The translations under genes and the position numbers were made by a program. 64,000 bases of DNA from Thermosynechococcus sp. CL-1 (GTDB lineage: Bacteria; Cyanobacteriota; Cyanobacteriia; Thermosynechococcales; Thermosynechococcaceae). Where the stretch lies: contig NZ_CP040671.1 of the NCBI RefSeq assembly GCF_008386235.1, positions 1,490,001-1,554,000 on the forward strand, read 5' to 3'. Positions 1 to 7,977 of the stretch are shown one piece after another; the stretch's first letter is position 1, and every line of letters starts with the position of its first letter. The notes beneath the pieces were generated by a model that made no database searches, had not been told where the DNA came from, and saw only the letters and a list, made by a program, of their open reading frames with translations.

Positions 1-1
1 A

Positions 2-1060
2 CCAGAAACCATCAGCGCCTATATTAACCAGCGATTGCGGTGGGGACAAGGTACCCTGCAAATACTGTTCCTCAAGGACAACTTTTTTACCATTCCTAAC
101 CTCAACTTCCTGCAGCGTTTTTACCATAGCCTTGGCGTGCTCTATTGGCTGCTGTCGATCCCCCGCGTTATTTTTTTGCTGGCGCCCTTGGCCTTTTTGC
201 TCTTTGGGCTGGCGCCGCTGCGCGCCACAATTAACGAGGTAGTGTACTTTTACTGTCCCTACTATTTGGGCAATATCATGGCCTTTTCTTGGCTCACCGA
301 AGGCCGCCGCTCCGCCTTTTGGTCCGATGTTTATGAAACCATCATTGCCTTTCCCATGGCCATCACAGTGATCCGCACCCTGATCAGTCCTAGGGGCAAA
401 ACCTTCAAAGTCACGCCCAAGGGGATTGTGGATCCCCATCGCATCAATGTTAATTGGCCAGTCATTCGTCCCTTGTTAATCATTGCCGCTCTGATGATGT
501 TTGGTCTCATTCGGCGGAGTTCGCCTTTGCAAGAGACCCTGGTCAATCCCGATAGTTTGGCCATTAACATGGTCTGGTCTAGCTACAACTTTCTCTTGAT
601 TTTGGTCTGTGCTCTGGTGGCCATTGATGTGCCGCAGCGACGACATCCGCGGTTCCTGCGTTCTGAACCCTGTGAACTCATCGTTGGGGACAACTGCTAT
701 GGCGGACAAACGGTTGACCTGTCTGAGGAGGGGGCACGAATACGCCTCAATAGGTTGCCGGCGGCGTTGTTAGATGCCCCCCGAGGGGAACTGCACTTTC
801 TGGCGCCGAGCCCTTTGGTCTACTTGCGCTTACCGATCCAACTGCGGTGGTCAAGAATGGTTGCGTTAGGAAAAAACGCCACGGCTTTAGAGATTGGTGT
901 GCAGTTTCTTCCCTTTTCTTTGCCAAAGCAACGTCGCTTTATTCGTTATCTTTACTGTCAACCCGGCCAATGGGATGAAGTTCGTGTACCTGAGATTAAA
1001 ACCGCTTGGGCAATGATTCAAAGTGTCCTTCGCCTGCATCCCCTCGCCGAGAGCCGCTAA
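2..1060 (+). CDS. Cellulose synthase catalytic subunit with PilZ domain, C-terminal part (5' end outside window)
   Basis: Processive family-2 glycosyltransferase that would polymerise UDP-glucose into beta-glucan at the inner membrane. The reading frame is open from base 2, so the gene is cut by the window edge; the internal TTG at 35 is not its start. The first visible residues include QRLRWGQG, which fits the QxxRW motif closing the catalytic domain. About four hydrophobic membrane segments follow, then a PilZ domain with RRHPRF near 640 and DLSEEGARI near 718, matching the RxxxR and D/NxSxxG motifs that bind cyclic di-GMP. Activation by c-di-GMP is therefore expected from family knowledge. 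The stop shares the four bases CTAA with the stop of the convergent gene. Thermosynechococcus cellulose synthases of this architecture are known to act in aggregation; that role is inferred here. Confidence 0.9.
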   Translation, partial: PETISAYINQRLRWGQGTLQILFLKDNFFTIPNLNFLQRFYHSLGVLYWLLSIPRVIFLLAPLAFLLFGLAPLRATINEVVYFYCPYYLGNIMAFSWLTEGRRSAFWSDVYETIIAFPMAITVIRTLISPRGKTFKVTPKGIVDPHRINVNWPVIRPLLIIAALMMFGLIRRSSPLQETLVNPDSLAINMVWSSYNFLLILVCALVAIDVPQRRHPRFLRSEPCELIVGDNCYGGQTVDLSEEGARIRLNRLPAALLDAPRGELHFLAPSPLVYLRLPIQLRWSRMVALGKNATALEIGVQFLPFSLPKQRRFIRYLYCQPGQWDEVRVPEIKTAWAMIQSVLRLHPLAESR

Positions 1061-2310
1061 CCATTGAGAAGGGTGAGGAGATTTTGAATCGCCATACTGG
1101 TAGCGCGAATAGCTGCATGGATATTGGCGTTTTTTGGCTCCACTTGTAGCAGATAGGCCAAGCTGGATTGGAGATAGGTTAAGGCCATCTGAATGTTGGG
1201 ATCAATGTGCTGGTAGGTTTGGGGCGGGTAGGGCTGACCATAACTGGGATGGGCATAGCCAACGGAGTGCTCGTAGTTGGCCGCTGGATACCCTTGGGAA
1301 TAGTCATAGTTGGGGTGGGGATAGCCCACAGAATGCTCGTAGTTGGCCGCTGGATACCCTTGGGAATAATCATAGTTGGGGTGAGAATAGCCGACGGCGT
1401 GCTCGTAGTTGGCCGCTGGATACCCTTGGGAATAATCATAGTTGGGGTGAGAATAGCCGACGGCGTGCTCGTAGTTGGCCGCTGGATACCCTTGGGTGGC
1501 TTCAACCGGTTGCGCAGGCTCAGGGGGCGTTGAAACTGTTGCTGCAACCGCAGGTACTGGTGGCGCTGACGGCAAAATGACGGCGTGATCTTCTTCCTTC
1601 TCCGGTTCGCCAGCAGGGGAGTCAATTGGCGTTGATGGGGTGCTACTGGCCTTGGCAGCCATAATTTCCGTAGCATCGAGGATTTGGGTGGGGGCGCTGT
1701 CAATGTCTCCCATGCGTTCTCCCCGTTTGTAGGCACTGATCTGACTGGGACTCTCGGCGGTGTCTTTTTCCTCTTTTTTCAACCACACCAAAAAGTCAGA
1801 GGCACTGTAGGTGGCTTCCCCGCCCAAGGTACGAATGGCAACAAAGCCATTGGCCGCATTGACGCTTTGAATGGGATACCACGTACCCCGATAGAGAATC
1901 ATCGCATCCATCCCAAGGGAGTTACCCCCTGTCAGAGCGCCGCGTCGCTTACCCCGTGCCCAGCGGTCTTTCCACAGCACTCCCGCTTCGGTGTACTGGA
2001 TCACATAGCCTTCGGGAACGGTGCGATGTTCGTAACGTAAAAATCCGGGGGTTTGAGCCACACCGACTTGGAAGATACCATAATCCACCATTACCTCTTG
2101 AATTAGAGGCCGATAGGGCGATGCATCCCGTACTTCAATGGCAAGGGTAGGGGCATCTGTTTTCACCCGTGCAACGATGCCATCTTTGTAGGAAATCAAC
2201 TGAACTTCATCAAAGGTTGTTTCTACGCGCAGGTGCCGATTCGAGAGCATTCGCGAATTTTTCTGAATTAAGTCTTTAATAAATTGGTCTATTAATTCGC
2301 GATCGCCCAT
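1057..2310 (-). CDS. Conserved cyanobacterial hypothetical protein with C-terminal 22-residue tandem repeats
   Basis: 417 residues. The N-terminal 180 residues look like a folded cyanobacterial domain that I recognise only as conserved, starting MGDRELIDQFIKDLIQ. A variable acidic and proline-rich linker follows (about 190-275). Then comes a low-complexity array, about residues 270-360, built from a 22-residue unit carrying GYPAANYEH, VGY, HPNYDYSQ. The last 50 residues form a helical segment (DPNIQMALTYLQSSLAYLLQ) that looks structured. No signal peptide or membrane segment is visible. The ATG at 2310 gives the natural start. Function unknown; the Tyr/Asn/Pro-rich repeats resemble adhesive or phase-separating sequences, but that is only an analogy. 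Confidence 0.85.
   Translation of the reverse strand: MGDRELIDQFIKDLIQKNSRMLSNRHLRVETTFDEVQLISYKDGIVARVKTDAPTLAIEVRDASPYRPLIQEVMVDYGIFQVGVAQTPGFLRYEHRTVPEGYVIQYTEAGVLWKDRWARGKRRGALTGGNSLGMDAMILYRGTWYPIQSVNAANGFVAIRTLGGEATYSASDFLVWLKKEEKDTAESPSQISAYKRGERMGDIDSAPTQILDATEIMAAKASSTPSTPIDSPAGEPEKEEDHAVILPSAPPVPAVAATVSTPPEPAQPVEATQGYPAANYEHAVGYSHPNYDYSQGYPAANYEHAVGYSHPNYDYSQGYPAANYEHSVGYPHPNYDYSQGYPAANYEHSVGYAHPSYGQPYPPQTYQHIDPNIQMALTYLQSSLAYLLQVEPKNANIHAAIRATSMAIQNLLTLLNG
1238..1497 (-). repeat. 66-bp tandem repeat array inside a coding sequence
   Basis: Three full units begin at 1268, 1334 and 1400 on the plus strand, exactly 66 bp apart, with a partial unit from 1466 and a degenerate partial unit before 1268. 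The period is a multiple of three, so the array adds 22 amino acids per unit and keeps several frames open on the other strand. The two units from 1334 and 1400 are nearly identical at base level, which indicates recent expansion. Confidence 0.95.
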
Positions 2311-2532
2311 AGTTTTTGCTTTGAATCACGGCAAGAAGACTACCAGCCACTGGGCCTACGGGACGTGCACCTTTCCTTTCATTATATTCCCTGTGAATTT
2401 CTTTCTATCAAGGGCATCGCTGAATGGAGCTTTGCGACGCTAGACCCGTTCTTGCATAGTGGCCACAGGTTGGTTGAGGAACACTATTGGCGTCAGTGTA
2501 GGACAAAAAGCTTGCTGCCAACAACCGTGAAT

Positions 2533-3117
2533 CTACGGATGAAAGGTTTGCAAATACTCCCGCAGCCGCTGTAATGCCTGACCCCGATGACTGACCTGTT
2601 GCTTTTCAGTGGGACTCATCTCGGCAAAGGTACGCTGCTGACTGGGCACCCAAAAGATAGGATCGTAGCCAAACCCCCCTTGACCGCGGGCCGCCGTTAA
2701 AATCTCGCCTGCACACCGTCCTTCGGTCGTAACGGCAATCGTGCCATCGGGACGCGCGAGGGCAATGACACAAATAAATTCAGCGGCGCGATCGCTGACA
2801 CCGGCCATTTCCCGTAATAGACGCTCAATACGCTCAGCATCTGTCGCACCGTAGCGAGCCGAGTAGATCCCCGGTGCCCCCTCAAGGGCATGAACGGCTA
2901 GCCCCGAGTCGTCGGCGATCGCCCACTTTCCCAGCTCCTGAGCGGCAGTGATGGCCTTCAAACAGGCGTTGCCCACAAAGGAATCCGCAGTTTCAGCAAT
3001 CTCAATCGTGGCTGGCAGGGGCAGCAACTCCCCAATCCATGGCTGTAACCAGCCTTGAAACTCTCTGACTTTACCGGCATTGTGACTGGCTAAGACCGCT
3101 TGGGCGAGAATGGGCAT
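2533..3117 (-). CDS. rdgB: XTP/dITP diphosphatase (RdgB/HAM1 family)
   Basis: Cytosolic house-cleaning pyrophosphatase that hydrolyses non-canonical purine nucleoside triphosphates (ITP, dITP, XTP) to the monophosphate. The 194-residue length is normal for the family. Visible motifs are SHNAGK (11-16, triphosphate binding), DDSGLAV (69-75, catalytic and metal region), APGIYSARYG (81-90), GFGYDPIF and SHRGQAL towards the C terminus. It starts three bases after the stop of the upstream retropepsin-like gene on the same strand, so the two are probably one transcript. The 222 bp between its stop and the preceding gene contain nothing I can identify. Confidence 0.96.
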   Translation of the reverse strand: MPILAQAVLASHNAGKVREFQGWLQPWIGELLPLPATIEIAETADSFVGNACLKAITAAQELGKWAIADDSGLAVHALEGAPGIYSARYGATDAERIERLLREMAGVSDRAAEFICVIALARPDGTIAVTTEGRCAGEILTAARGQGGFGYDPIFWVPSQQRTFAEMSPTEKQQVSHRGQALQRLREYLQTFHP

Positions 3118-3120
3118 TTC

Positions 3121-3774
3121 CTAAGGACGACGCTGCAACTGAATATGATCTTGCCGCAAACTGACATCAAAGTGCTGCAGAAAATCCTGCCCCAATAGGC
3201 CAATGGTCATTTCAGGCCCAGCGACAGCAACGGGCACTTGCTTCCGATGAAAACCGCCGACGCTGATGGATTGGACATAGACCACTGGCAGCACCACTTG
3301 ACCATTCGCGGTATGAAACAGGCGATTATCCACCACTTGAGCGGGGGTAATGCCTAAAGCGCGTGCCATCGATCGCGTAATCACTGTCATACTGGCGCCT
3401 GAATCCACTAGCATCTCAAACCGTAACCGTTGATTAAACATCACTGGGATAACGGGAATTCCTCCCTGCCGCCGCAGAATCGGTACGATGCCACTGGGCT
3501 GGGTGATCACTGTTGCCATGGGCGGAGCAGGGGTTCGGGGAAGTTGTTGCAGCCGCACCAATTCTTGACGATAGCTAGTAAGGGCTGGCGCCTGTTGGGG
3601 ATGGGCACGAATGACCTGATCGAGAATTTGCACCGCTGTTGCCCAGTCTTGGTTGGCGATCGCCCGATAAAAACTTTCTGGCAGTGCCACCGCAGGCACC
3701 CCCTTGGCCGGGGCAATCAGGAGCATCATCCCTGCCAGCGTTGCCAGTGCCCAATATCCGTGTTGTTGGGTCAT
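3121..3774 (-). CDS. Exported retropepsin-like aspartic protease
   Basis: 217 residues with a hydrophobic N-terminal segment (about 8-28) that looks like a signal peptide or anchor. A short helical, TPR-like stretch (about 32-76) comes next, and then a single retropepsin fold: catalytic motif DSGAS at 124-128, a flap-like HTANGQ (154-159) and GLLGQDFLQHFDV near 192-204. Retropepsins work as homodimers because each subunit gives one aspartate. Substrate unknown. It lies immediately upstream of rdgB on the same strand and is divergent from the Uma2 gene at 3837. Confidence 0.85.
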   Translation of the reverse strand: MTQQHGYWALATLAGMMLLIAPAKGVPAVALPESFYRAIANQDWATAVQILDQVIRAHPQQAPALTSYRQELVRLQQLPRTPAPPMATVITQPSGIVPILRRQGGIPVIPVMFNQRLRFEMLVDSGASMTVITRSMARALGITPAQVVDNRLFHTANGQVVLPVVYVQSISVGGFHRKQVPVAVAGPEMTIGLLGQDFLQHFDVSLRQDHIQLQRRP

Positions 3775-3836
3775 AATTTTCTTCGTACCCTAGGATCAAT
3801 AGTAGCGAGATAAGCGTTGGCTATTCTAGGCTGCCA

Positions 3837-4418
3837 ATGAGCACGCAACCTTCGCCACAACTGAGTCCTGAAGACTATCTGCAACGGGAAACCCAAAGTG
3901 GGGTCAAGCACGAATACATCAACGGTCAGATCTACGCAATGGCAGGGGCAAGCGATGCCCATGTCACCTTAGCCTTAAATTTGGCAACTCTGCTACGACC
4001 AACGGTGCGCCAACGGGGCTGTCGTCTCTACATTTCAGATATGAAAGTGCGTCTGGAGCAGCGAAATTGCTTTTACTATGCGGATCTTTTTGTTACCTGC
4101 GATCCACGGGATCGGCAAACCTCTCTCTATAAATCTTTCCCTTGCTTGGTGATTGAGGTGCTCTCTCCTTCAACAGAGGCCTTTGATCGCGGCGATAAGT
4201 TCCTTGACTATCAAAGCCTTGAGACGCTAGAGGAATACGTGCTGGTCAATACTCGTCAGCAGCGGCTAGAGACCTTTCGTCGCAGTACCTCGGGCTTATG
4301 GGTTTGGCAGGGCTATTCCCCGCCACAAAATTCGGTTGAACTCAAGAGCATCGCTTGGCAAGGCCACTTGTCTGATATCTATCAAGACGTGACCCTTGAG
4401 GAGGAGTTGAGGAGTTGA
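3837..4418 (+). CDS. Uma2 family (DUF820) PD-(D/E)XK endonuclease-fold protein
   Basis: 193 residues. The N-terminal pattern LSPEDYLQRETQSGVKHEYINGQIYAMAG is typical of cyanobacterial Uma2/DUF820 proteins. The PD-(D/E)XK core is visible as YYADLFVTCD, then CLVIEVLSPST, then DKFLDYQ. These proteins are highly expanded in cyanobacteria, and no firm function is established for most of them. Its stop lies next to the stop of the convergent NIL-ferredoxin gene. It is only distantly similar to the two Uma2 genes at 16537 and 17240. Confidence 0.9.
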   Translation: MSTQPSPQLSPEDYLQRETQSGVKHEYINGQIYAMAGASDAHVTLALNLATLLRPTVRQRGCRLYISDMKVRLEQRNCFYYADLFVTCDPRDRQTSLYKSFPCLVIEVLSPSTEAFDRGDKFLDYQSLETLEEYVLVNTRQQRLETFRRSTSGLWVWQGYSPPQNSVELKSIAWQGHLSDIYQDVTLEEELRS

Positions 4419-4419
4419 A

Positions 4420-4824
4420 TTAAAAGTTGGTGTGAATCGCCTCCATCGGGCACGCGGTCACACATTGCTCACAGACAATGCAACGGGAGCGGCTAAATTG
4501 GAGTTGAAACGTCTCTGGATGGAGCGTCAGCGCCTGAGTGGGGCATACCCCCGTACAGAGGCCACAGTGGACACAGGCCTGCTCATCAATCACAATTTCA
4601 CGGCTGGCAAGGGAAACCTCAATATTCTGTTGTCGTAACCATTCTAGGGCGGCCTCCATTTGATCAATGTCCCCAGCCAACTCTAGAACCAGTTTGCCCA
4701 CTTGGTTAGGTGCCACTTGGGCGCGGATGATATTGGCAGCAATGTTAAAGTCCTTGGCTAGGCGATAGGTGACGGGCATTTGAATCGTCCGTCGAGGGAA
4801 TGTCAATGTGACTCGCTTTTTCAC
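4420..4824 (-). CDS. NIL domain plus 2x[4Fe-4S] ferredoxin
   Basis: The N-terminal part (about 1-75) is a NIL domain, the small-molecule-binding module also seen in methionine transporters. The C-terminal part carries two CxxCxxCxxxCP motifs (Cys 84, 87, 90, 94 and Cys 115, 118, 121, 125), so two 4Fe-4S clusters are expected. I chose the GTG at 4824 because it gives MKKRVTLTFP, where cyanobacterial relatives begin. An in-frame start at 4872 would add 16 poorly conserved residues. The physiological electron partner is not known. The 225 bp upstream are AT-rich and noncoding as far as I can see. Confidence 0.88.
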   Translation of the reverse strand: MKKRVTLTFPRRTIQMPVTYRLAKDFNIAANIIRAQVAPNQVGKLVLELAGDIDQMEAALEWLRQQNIEVSLASREIVIDEQACVHCGLCTGVCPTQALTLHPETFQLQFSRSRCIVCEQCVTACPMEAIHTNF

Positions 4825-5049
4825 TGGTTGAAGCTTTGCATCGCAGTACAGCCCTTTCCACAAGTATCGCACACTCGCAACGCTGTGAAAGTTAGCGCAC
4901 AGCCCTTTTCATAGGAATTGAAAATGAAAAACCATTAAATTTTGTTTACTAGTCTATAAACCTAAAAGCCATCTCCAAAGTGAAATTGTTACCCTGCTAG
5001 ATAGGATGAGATAGAGAATTTTTATCAAAATTTAATAAATTATTAAAAA

Positions 5050-5451
5050 ATGAACATTGCAAAGAAAAGCGAATCTCAAATCAAGCTAGAAGGTTCATCC
5101 GTTGCTGATGAAATAGCTCTTTTATGGACGCTTGCTGGCTTGATAATCATTTTCTTAAAATTATACTTTTCTCCCACCCTTTCAGTACAGTTGAGTTGTC
5201 AGCGCACTGAAACGAAAGATATGACCGCCACTGCCCAGTGCTTAGTTAAAGAATATTGGTTTTGGGGATTGTATAAACGAAATGAAATGTTAGTTGAATA
5301 TGTCTCAAGGAGTAACATTGAAATCAAAGAGGAAATAGTTCGACAGCCGAATCCTTTATTACGCAAATTCCTAAGTTTCTACCGGTCAAAATTGAGCACC
5401 AACAGTTGTCTCATCGACCAGAGGAAGACTAGGATTGGGAATCGGTGCTGA
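5050..5451 (+). CDS. AT-rich orphan protein with one membrane segment
   Basis: 133 residues with a hydrophobic stretch at about 24-42 (IALLWTLAGLIIIFLKLYF), followed by a Cys-containing soluble part. No family recognised. Codon use and base composition are much more AT-rich than in the flanking genes, and the 180 bp before it are equally AT-rich, so the segment may be horizontally acquired or decaying. The last 23 bases overlap the 3' end of the convergent capA-like gene. No strong ribosome binding site is visible before the ATG. It could be an over-called ORF, although a 134-codon chance frame in AT-rich DNA is unlikely. Confidence 0.5.
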   Translation: MNIAKKSESQIKLEGSSVADEIALLWTLAGLIIIFLKLYFSPTLSVQLSCQRTETKDMTATAQCLVKEYWFWGLYKRNEMLVEYVSRSNIEIKEEIVRQPNPLLRKFLSFYRSKLSTNSCLIDQRKTRIGNRC

Positions 5452-6952
5452 CAATTTCACCGAGGCGTTCAATCTGCAAGGGAGTGTTGGGAAAGTCGGC
5501 TTGGGTTAAACGGCGAATCAGTTGCACACTGGCAAAGTTTTGATCAATGTGGGGAATCCCCTTGGCATTGAGGCGTACAGGAATGACTTTACCTTGAAGG
5601 AAGCGGCCAGAACCATCGAGTTCAACATCGAGGATTAAGGACTTGCCAAGGGTGCCGTGACTGCTCAGGGTCTGATAGCCGACAAAGTTCCCTAGGGAAT
5701 AGGCAATGAGGCGGCCTTTATACAATTCGAGGGCACGGGGGACATGGGGACCATGACCTAAGATTAAATCGGCACCGTTATCAATCATGGTGCGGGCAAA
5801 CTGAACCACATTGCCGCGGTCTTCGCCATAAAAGTACTCGGTGCGATCGCGGGTGTGAATTTGATCGCTGCCTTCGGCGCCACCATGGAAACTAACAACC
5901 ACAATATCAGCGTTTTGCTTGGCCTTCTGGACAAGAGCAGCACCGGCCTTGAGGTCTTGAATGCGATTTTGGCCGTAGTAGGTGGCAAAGCCAATAAATG
6001 CGGTTTTCAGGCCATTGACTTCGAGGTAGGTAATTTGATTGAGATCACCAATGGCGGTCATGCCAGCGGCGTTGATGTGGCGAATCGTATCGCGAAATCC
6101 CTGCTCATTAAAGTCGTAGCTGTGGTTGTTGGCAATGTTGAGGACATTGAAACCAGCTTGGCGCAACACCTGTGCATAACTGGGCGGTGAGCGAAAGGCA
6201 AAACTGCGACCACTACTGGTGTTTTTGAAGGGATGGGGATGATCGGTGAGGGTACTTTCATAATTGCCAAAGAGGAGATCTGCCCCCTGAAGATAGGGTT
6301 TCACTTGGGCAAAGAGCTTTTGTGGATCCGCAGGCAAGCGGTTACTCGGAAAATTGGTGCCAAGGACAATATCGCCAACGGCCTTAATCCGCAAACGGCG
6401 ATCGCTCGGGGCGGGTGGGGGGGGCACAAGGGGAACGTCGGGTTCAGGGGTTGTAATGGCTGGACTGGGTTCCGCACTCGGCGGGGCATCGACACTGAGT
6501 TGATTTTGCAGGGTAAGGGCAACGGCACCCGTGCCCGCGATCGCCAATAAACTGAGGGCAAAAGCACTGACCGCTTGATGGGATGGCGTGGTGGCAGGTG
6601 TCGTTGGATTTGAGCTTGTCTGCACAGACGGCGCCGCTGGTAAGGTCTCCTGTAAGTCAATGGTCTGTGTCCATTCTGGCCATTCTTCGCCAAGGAGCCG
6701 AGCATGGAGCCGTACACGTAGAACGCCTTGGGGCGCCAATTGCTTGAGGCCTCGGCAAACAAACTGAACGCAGACTTGGGGAGGGAGCGATCGCGCCGCT
6801 TCAAACATAATTTGTAAACAGTCACCCCGTCGCCGAACGAGGGCACGCACTCCCTTGGCCTGAAGCGTGCGGTTCATCAAATGGGCAATGGCCTCTGCTT
6901 GACCCTGCCGTGCCTGCTGCCAAATCAAATCAAGGGAAGCGGTCATGATCAA
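5429..6952 (-). CDS. CapA family protein (metallophosphoesterase-like) with N-terminal extension
   Basis: 507 residues. A predicted cytoplasmic N-terminal region (1-115) is followed by a membrane segment (about 128-147), a Pro-rich linker (157-184) and a CapA/PgsA-type domain from about 186. Motifs in the CapA part are AVGDIVLGTNF, GNYESTLT, NIANNHSYDF, FHGGAEG and GHGPHVPRALE, the metal-binding pattern of this calcineurin-like group. The domain is named after poly-gamma-glutamate capsule synthesis, but in cyanobacteria the substrate is not defined. The topology places the catalytic part outside the plasma membrane. An alternative ATG lies two codons downstream of 6952. Confidence 0.88.
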   Translation of the reverse strand: MIMTASLDLIWQQARQGQAEAIAHLMNRTLQAKGVRALVRRRGDCLQIMFEAARSLPPQVCVQFVCRGLKQLAPQGVLRVRLHARLLGEEWPEWTQTIDLQETLPAAPSVQTSSNPTTPATTPSHQAVSAFALSLLAIAGTGAVALTLQNQLSVDAPPSAEPSPAITTPEPDVPLVPPPPAPSDRRLRIKAVGDIVLGTNFPSNRLPADPQKLFAQVKPYLQGADLLFGNYESTLTDHPHPFKNTSSGRSFAFRSPPSYAQVLRQAGFNVLNIANNHSYDFNEQGFRDTIRHINAAGMTAIGDLNQITYLEVNGLKTAFIGFATYYGQNRIQDLKAGAALVQKAKQNADIVVVSFHGGAEGSDQIHTRDRTEYFYGEDRGNVVQFARTMIDNGADLILGHGPHVPRALELYKGRLIAYSLGNFVGYQTLSSHGTLGKSLILDVELDGSGRFLQGKVIPVRLNAKGIPHIDQNFASVQLIRRLTQADFPNTPLQIERLGEIVSTDSQS

Positions 6953-7042
6953 AGAACCCTCAGGCGATCGCGAGCGAACCTGTGGTTATTCTATGGGAAG
7001 TCACCAATCTTGAAAGTTAGTGTCAGGTCAATTTGACAAACG

Positions 7043-7513
7043 TCACGCAGAAGTTTCTTGGGTATGCAAGGCTCGCAACAGATCATGACGGCTAATAATG
7101 CCGACCAATTCTCCTTGGGCATTCAAGACCGGCAGGCGACTAATGTGGTGATTCACCATGAGGCGAGCCGCTTCAGCAATGGGTGCATCGACGTTAATCG
7201 TGTGGGGGTTGGGGGTCATCACATCTTGCACCTGTTGGCCGAGGGTTTTCTTGAGGTGTTGATGAAAGGATTCTGGAGACTCAAAGTAAATAATGCTGCC
7301 GAGGAACGTAATGTACAACGGTGGCTCGAGAGGCGCTTCGCGCACAATCAGGTCAGCTTCAGACACCAAGCCCACCAATTTGCCCTTATCATCCACCACG
7401 GGGAGGCCGCGCACCTGTTTTTCTTCCATCAGGCGAACTGCCTCAGAAATCGGGGCATCGGTAGGAATGGTAAAGGGGTTGGGGGTCATGTAGTCACGGA
7501 CAAGAGCGGTCAT
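7043..7513 (-). CDS. Tandem CBS-domain protein
   Basis: 156 residues made almost only of two CBS motifs, each opening with a DxMTPNP signature: VRDYMTPNPFTIP near residue 6 and VQDVMTPNPHTIN near residue 92. CBS pairs bind adenine nucleotides and usually act as sensors. The open frame extends upstream to 7735, but that part lies inside aroH and reads as shadow sequence, so I place the start at the ATG at 7513. aroH ends at 7516, two bases upstream, suggesting one transcript. The regulated partner is unknown. Confidence 0.92.
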   Translation of the reverse strand: MTALVRDYMTPNPFTIPTDAPISEAVRLMEEKQVRGLPVVDDKGKLVGLVSEADLIVREAPLEPPLYITFLGSIIYFESPESFHQHLKKTLGQQVQDVMTPNPHTINVDAPIAEAARLMVNHHISRLPVLNAQGELVGIISRHDLLRALHTQETSA

Positions 7514-7515
7514 AG

Positions 7516-7950
7516 TTAACCTAGGGAATGAGAGGACAGATGGAGGGGATGGTAGTCGCCGTGCATTGCCAGATCGGGACGGAGGCTCTGGGCATGGCGC
7601 AGGTAGGCATGGTAAATCGGTTGATCGGGGTTGGGGGTGTTGAAGTAAATCAAGCAGCGGATACAGCGGGGTAAGCCTCCCTCCACATGCATTTGTTGAA
7701 CATCGAGGAGAGGAATGTTGCGCCAATGGGGACATTCCCGGGCGATCGCCGCCGGAAAGATTTGATCGAGGTCACGGGTCACAGAGAAGGTCACACTAAT
7801 CACTTCCGAGAAATCGAGGGCATTGCGCCGCTCAATCTCGCCGAGGAGTTCCAAAACCGCCTCACGGATTGCTGGAATTGAATTTTCAGTGGCGGTAGTT
7901 GCTCCACGAATTGCTCGGACGCGCCAGCCCACAGTGTGCTCCTCCATCAA
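7516..7950 (-). CDS. aroH: Chorismate mutase, AroH type
   Basis: Converts chorismate to prephenate, the branch step to phenylalanine and tyrosine. The protein is about 144 residues, close to the monofunctional trimeric AroH family (around 125). Typical segments are VRAIRGATTATENS at the N terminus with the substrate-binding Arg, SVTFSVTRDLDQIFPA, and HVEGGLPRCIRCLIYFNT carrying the conserved Glu, Cys and Arg of the active site. The start is either of two adjacent ATGs (7950 or 7947). It is upstream of, and almost touching, the CBS-domain gene. Confidence 0.95.
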   Translation of the reverse strand: MMEEHTVGWRVRAIRGATTATENSIPAIREAVLELLGEIERRNALDFSEVISVTFSVTRDLDQIFPAAIARECPHWRNIPLLDVQQMHVEGGLPRCIRCLIYFNTPNPDQPIYHAYLRHAQSLRPDLAMHGDYHPLHLSSHSLG

Positions 7951-7977
7951 GATATCCGCAAGGGTACTGTATCCAGC

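Noticed and set aside
1238-1497. Possible CRISPR array
   Set aside because: Units are contiguous 66-bp repeats without unique spacers and lie inside a coding frame.
1134-1580. Plus-strand open frames across the repeat array
   Set aside because: They exist because the 66-bp period keeps all frames open; their translations are simple copies of the repeat and have no start signals.
2365-2574. Small plus-strand frame before rdgB
   Set aside because: Partly antisense to rdgB, no ribosome binding site and no recognisable sequence.
7514-7735. N-terminal extension of the CBS-domain protein
   Set aside because: It overlaps aroH in another frame and has Pro/Ser/Cys-rich shadow composition.
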